A stretch of DNA of 33,815 nucleotides from Clostridia bacterium. GTDB lineage: Bacteria > Bacillota > Clostridia > Oscillospirales > CAG-272. The notes under the pieces were generated by a model. That model was not told where the DNA came from. It did not search any database and was given only the letters and a program-made list of their open reading frames with translations. Each line of letters starts with the position of its first letter. The stretch's first letter is position 1. The stretch lies in assembly GCA_017412045.1 (NCBI GenBank), contig JAFQOX010000070.1:1-33815 (forward strand), given 5' to 3'. The position numbers and the translations under genes are program-made. Shown piece after piece: positions 31,264 to 33,815 of the stretch.

Positions 31264-31917
31264 TTATCGCACGACGGAGGAATGGCTGTAAATATAGAAT
31301 TCCTCCTGGCTCGGCATCCATTTCTTTTCCTTCGGCGGAAAGTCGGCATCGAAAGCCTCGACCGCGGCGGTATCCTCACAGCAGTCGGCGGCGGTACTCG
31401 GAATATACGTCCATTTTTTGCCGTCGAGCGCGCCGGGGATCAGCTCGCAAACGAGAAGCGCCGTCGGGAAATGACCGTCCGCGGGGAAGCTGACGTTTTT
31501 CTTTTTACAGCTTACGAATCCGCGGCTGACGTAGTTTCCCGGATTTCCGAAATTGACGTTCACGTCGTAGCCCATCCTCCGCGCGGCGGCAAAGGAATGC
31601 TCGATCAGAAGCTTGCCGAGCTTCCGTCTTTGGTATGCGGGCGCAACGCAAAGCGGACCGAAGGACAGGATCTCCTTCCGCTCTCCGTTTTCATCCGCGA
31701 GCCACGCTTTCGTATACATGATATTGCCGATGATCTCCCCGTCCTTTTCAAGCACGAAGGCAAGCTCGGGAATAAAATCGGGATGGTTTCGCATCGTATG
31801 GACGAAATAATGCTCGTCGGCGCCGGGCTTGTAGACGTTCCAGAACGCCTCGCGGGTCAGTTCCTCCACGGCTCTGTAATCTTTTTCTGTTTCTGTGCGT
31901 ATCGTCAAATGATCCAT
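31264..31917 (-). CDS. GNAT-family N-acetyltransferase
   Basis: A 217-residue acetyltransferase. The fold's motif A is clear: ILSFGPLCVAPAYQRRKLGKLLIEHSFAAARRMGY, with the acetyl-CoA pyrophosphate loop Q-R-R-K-L-G. The start LTIRTETEKDYRAVEELTREAF is typical. The segment VNFGNPGNYVSRGFVSC follows motif A. Substrate is not predictable. The start has a GAAAGGAA site, and a promoter lies about 160 bp upstream, leaving an unusually long leader. The downstream CBM9-like gene probably shares this transcript. Confidence 0.88.
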   Translation of the reverse strand: MDHLTIRTETEKDYRAVEELTREAFWNVYKPGADEHYFVHTMRNHPDFIPELAFVLEKDGEIIGNIMYTKAWLADENGERKEILSFGPLCVAPAYQRRKLGKLLIEHSFAAARRMGYDVNVNFGNPGNYVSRGFVSCKKKNVSFPADGHFPTALLVCELIPGALDGKKWTYIPSTAADCCEDTAAVEAFDADFPPKEKKWMPSQEEFYIYSHSSVVR

Positions 31918-32293
31918 TTTTAATTCCTTTCATATATTGTTGACGGTCAAAATACGAGAGGATTACGGAAATACGTATTGGTAAACCTCCCGTTTACAAT
32001 ACAATCTCCAAAAGTTCGGTGTTTTTCAAAAAGCACTCTCCCAATCATTCTATATTCAAGCCGAAGCCTGTAAGTATATGATAACACAACGACCGAAGCG
32101 ATGCAAGCGTTGAAGCGAAAATTTTATTCCGCGCGGTATTTTTCAAACGCTTTGCAGAAGGCAATTTCAGTGGGACAAGGCACTACGGATAAACCGATAT
32201 TTTGTGCGATAACAAATCTTCAAACTCACTGCTAAACAAGAATTTATCTTAAAAAAGTAAATGCTGTTGCCCTTCGACTGATAAAACTCGTTC
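31918..32293. other. Gene-free spacer with a long leader for the acetyltransferase operon
   Basis: No gene is visible on either strand. On the minus strand, from about 32071 to 31918, a leader of roughly 150 nt would be transcribed. It contains GTAAAC-GGGA-GGTTTAC (a short hairpin around 31980-31996) and other small inverted repeats, but no riboswitch class that I recognise. The part from 32107 to 32293 shows nothing distinct. Confidence 0.4.
32078..32106 (-). promoter_or_regulatory. Promoter of the acetyltransferase operon
   Basis: On the minus strand TTGCAT (32101-32106), 17 bp, TATCAT (32078-32083). It is the best-spaced promoter-like pair found in this spacer on the minus strand. Confidence 0.55.
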
Positions 32294-32322
32294 TTGACAG
32301 AATGAAAATAATGTGGTAAAAT
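32294..32322 (+). promoter_or_regulatory. Promoter of the alpha-CTD-like gene
   Basis: TTGACA (32294-32299), 17 bp, TAAAAT (32317-32322), followed by a leader of about 65 nt. Confidence 0.85.
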
Positions 32323-32395
32323 AAAGAAAAGCCATGATTTTTCAAATTTTTGGTTGAAAAATACAGACGTTTATGAATTTTGGAGGATGTCCGCT

Positions 32396-32767
32396 ATGAG
32401 AAAAGAAGAAATCGCGCTTGAACTTTACAATTCCGCTAAGGAAAACGGATTCCTGGATACGATCTACGAAGTGATCGGTCCCAAGGTGTCCGTCAGCATC
32501 GCTTTCACCAAAAAGGCTTGCGAAACCAATATCGATGATATCGAATTTTCCGTCCGTGCCAACAACGCTTTGAAAAGAGCCGGCTATTTTAAGATCGACG
32601 ATATCGTAGGCGCACTCTCCAACGAAACCTTGATCCATATCCGTAACCTCGGTAAAAAGACCTTCAACGAGATTCAGACCAAGGTTCTCGTTTTCGGATA
32701 CGAGCACCTCACCGAAAAGGAAAAGATCCAATTTTTCGTTGATCTCGTCGAAAGAAACTGTTCCTGA
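32396..32767 (+). CDS. Free-standing protein resembling the RNA polymerase alpha C-terminal domain
   Basis: A 123-residue soluble protein. Residues about 45-95 match the alpha-CTD helix-hairpin-helix fold: DDIEFSVRANNALKRAGYFK, then IDDIV and IRNLGKKTFNEIQTKV. R54 and N57 correspond to E. coli alpha R265 and N268, and G86, K88 and T89 to G296, K298 and S299, which contact UP-element DNA. So the DNA-binding surface looks kept, although no alpha N-terminal domain is present. A short tail (EHLTEKEKIQFFVDLVE) follows. The ATG at 32396 lies 9 nt after TGGAGG; an in-frame TTG at 32354 has no such site. It is monocistronic, with its own promoter and terminators. A role in transcription is possible but not shown. 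Confidence 0.78.
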   Translation: MRKEEIALELYNSAKENGFLDTIYEVIGPKVSVSIAFTKKACETNIDDIEFSVRANNALKRAGYFKIDDIVGALSNETLIHIRNLGKKTFNEIQTKVLVFGYEHLTEKEKIQFFVDLVERNCS

Positions 32768-32861
32768 TCCGCGTTCCGAACAGCGAGCGGCTTTTTTCCG
32801 TGTCCACCCTATATGAAAAAGAACCGACCTCAGACCGGTCTCATAAGGACGATTACAAACT

Positions 32862-32894
32862 TCGGCAGAGAGCTCATTATCTCTGTCGATTTTT
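32862..32894 (+). terminator. Terminator of the alpha-CTD-like gene
   Basis: A 10-bp stem with one G-U pair (TCGGCAGAGA at 32862-32871 with TCTCTGTCGA at 32880-32889) is followed by five T. Confidence 0.7.
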
Positions 32895-32945
32895 GTTATC
32901 AAGCGCGAACGACGCCTGAGGCGAACGTTCTCACTGCAAAAAGCA

Positions 32946-32989
32946 GAAAAAGAGAGTGAACGGTAAAAAATCCGTTCACTCTCTTTTTC
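32946..32989. terminator. Bidirectional terminator between convergent genes
   Basis: A perfect 18-bp inverted repeat (32946-32963 with 32972-32989) containing GAGAGTGAACGG is bounded by an A run on the left and a T run on the right. It would stop transcription arriving from either side, and it also ends the minus-strand membrane protein gene. Confidence 0.9.
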
Positions 32990-33007
32990 GTATTTGCGAG
33001 TCCGCTC

Positions 33008-33544
33008 TCATTTCAGATAGCGAGAGAAGCGTTCTCTGAATTTCACCATATAAAGCCTTGCCAATCTGCCGTAAAGAATATCGCACAGCAGGTATACGAG
33101 ATTGCCGACGGCGAAAAAGGCGATATAGATGAAATGCGGCGGAATTCCGAAGGCGTTCTCCACCGTAAAGCCGAGCAGCTCCCCGAGCAGAAAGATCATC
33201 ACCGCGTAAACGCCGTTGAAGATCACGAGCTTGGGGATCCACGAGAAAATCCTGCCGAGCAGATGCTCGAAGCCGAATTTGGAGATCGGAATATAGCCGA
33301 AGAGGAGAAGAAACATCCACGGTGCGCTCGCCTGCGGCATGAGGATCAGAGAGAGCAGGGATGTCACGGCAAAGAGCGCGAGGGCGTAAGCGTAGCCCAT
33401 TTCCAGAAGGCTGAACAGAACGAGGAAGGAAGCCAGCAGAGCGGCTGTCATATCCAATACGTTCAGCAGAACGCCGACGGAAAGAAAGACCGTTCCGAGC
33501 GCGGCGCAAAGTGAGGTCAGCGCGATTTTTTTCGTTTTTCTCAT
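33008..33544 (-). CDS. Small polytopic membrane protein, possibly ECF transporter S-component-like
   Basis: A 178-residue protein with about five hydrophobic segments. It starts MRKTKKIALTSLCAALGTVF, a pattern often seen at the head of substrate-binding S components of energy-coupling factor transporters. An Ala/Leu-rich core follows, with MPQASAPWMFLLLFGYIPIS, and a basic C-terminal tail. Size and topology fit that family, but I do not recognise a substrate-specific motif, and no ATPase or T-component gene is in the window. The ATG at 33544 follows GGAGGAATTACC; an upstream in-frame start lacks comparable support. It is convergent with the alpha-CTD-like gene. Confidence 0.65.
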   Translation of the reverse strand: MRKTKKIALTSLCAALGTVFLSVGVLLNVLDMTAALLASFLVLFSLLEMGYAYALALFAVTSLLSLILMPQASAPWMFLLLFGYIPISKFGFEHLLGRIFSWIPKLVIFNGVYAVMIFLLGELLGFTVENAFGIPPHFIYIAFFAVGNLVYLLCDILYGRLARLYMVKFRERFSRYLK

Positions 33545-33674
33545 GGTAATTCCTCCATCGTTTTCATAAAGGGACAACAGCATTCCCTTTTTTTGGTGAA
33601 ACGGTAAATGATTGTTTATGGGAGAACTTTTCTACAAAAGTAAGCAAAAATTCCCTTTGAAAAGGGGAAACGAC

Positions 33675-33705
33675 GTGCTTTTTCTTTGTTTGAAAGAAAA
33701 AGCAC
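33675..33705. repeat. Perfect hairpin in the terminal spacer, probable dispersed extragenic repeat
   Basis: GTGCTTTTTCTTT (33675-33687) and its complement (33693-33705) form a 13-bp stem. A second small inverted repeat, CCAGCG-TGC-CGCTGG, lies nearby at about 33720-33734. The remaining spacer to 33815 shows no gene. The style resembles dispersed intergenic repeats, but no second copy lies in this window to prove it. Confidence 0.4.
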
Positions 33706-33815
33706 CAAAAAGAAGCAAACCAGCGTGCCGCTGGACTGCTTGCGCGCCATCAATTGTCCCGTTTGCTCTTTTTCTGATTCCGAAGGTACAGCCGCTCGGT
33801 AGCTCCGATTGCAGC

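Overview
The window looks like a chromosomal segment of an uncultured, probably gut-associated member of the Bacillota (Clostridia/Eubacteriales). The reasons are Gram-positive style ribosome binding sites, near-consensus TTGACA-17-TATAAT promoters, an smpB-ssrA pair, a YfcC-type carrier beside an M20 peptidase, and BspA-type leucine-rich repeats. Assignment below this level is not possible from sequence reading alone. Most of the window has a moderate-to-high GC, but 1.7-6.8 kb is strikingly AT-rich and is best read as an acquired island.

Layout. (i) 1-600: the 3' end of a coiled-coil protein built on a 105-bp tandem repeat. (ii) 700-1754: smpB, then the ssrA tmRNA (tag peptide ANNNRLALAA) and its terminator. 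(iii) 1755-6790: an AT-rich two-gene McrBC-like defence island. It has a coiled-coil AAA+ motor with an unusual sensor motif and a DUF2357-like protein with a PD-(D/E)xK nuclease core. The ssrA terminator hairpin and an adjacent promoter element are repeated directly at both ends, and an insertion-sequence-like scar lies at the right end. (iv) 6804-14400, minus strand: MATE transporter, SGNH-hydrolase lipoprotein, topoisomerase III, M20 metallopeptidase and YfcC-family carrier, possibly one transcript from a TTGATT-17-TATAAT promoter. (v) 14514-21363: two tandem paralogous transcription units, each with its own promoter and a related terminator. They encode large, apparently cytosolic proteins with the order zinc ribbon, helical domain, TIR domain, Cys/His-knuckle repeats and leucine-rich repeats. 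The second also carries a ribosomal L7/L12 C-terminal-like domain. The first has an extra leucine-rich tail cut off by an in-frame UAG and later by a one-base frame disruption in a run of A. (vi) 21459-22013: a TetR-family regulator, divergent from the next operon. (vii) 22114-30444: a compact aromatic amino acid operon, pheA-aroB-aroC-aroEK-aroQ-aroA-tyrA-DAHP synthase. It supplies all steps from PEP and erythrose-4-phosphate to chorismate and on to phenylpyruvate and 4-hydroxyphenylpyruvate. (viii) 30599-33544: a CBM9-like protein and a GNAT acetyltransferase (minus strand), a free-standing RNA polymerase alpha-CTD-like protein (plus strand) and a small polytopic membrane protein (minus strand).

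The best candidate for an undescribed system is the tandem zinc ribbon-TIR-knuckle-LRR pair. One polypeptide joins a likely TIR effector to repeat domains suited to sensing, and the two copies differ in repeat number and inserted domains. The second candidate is the McrBC-like island with duplicated ends beside ssrA. The function of both is inferred from domain content only.
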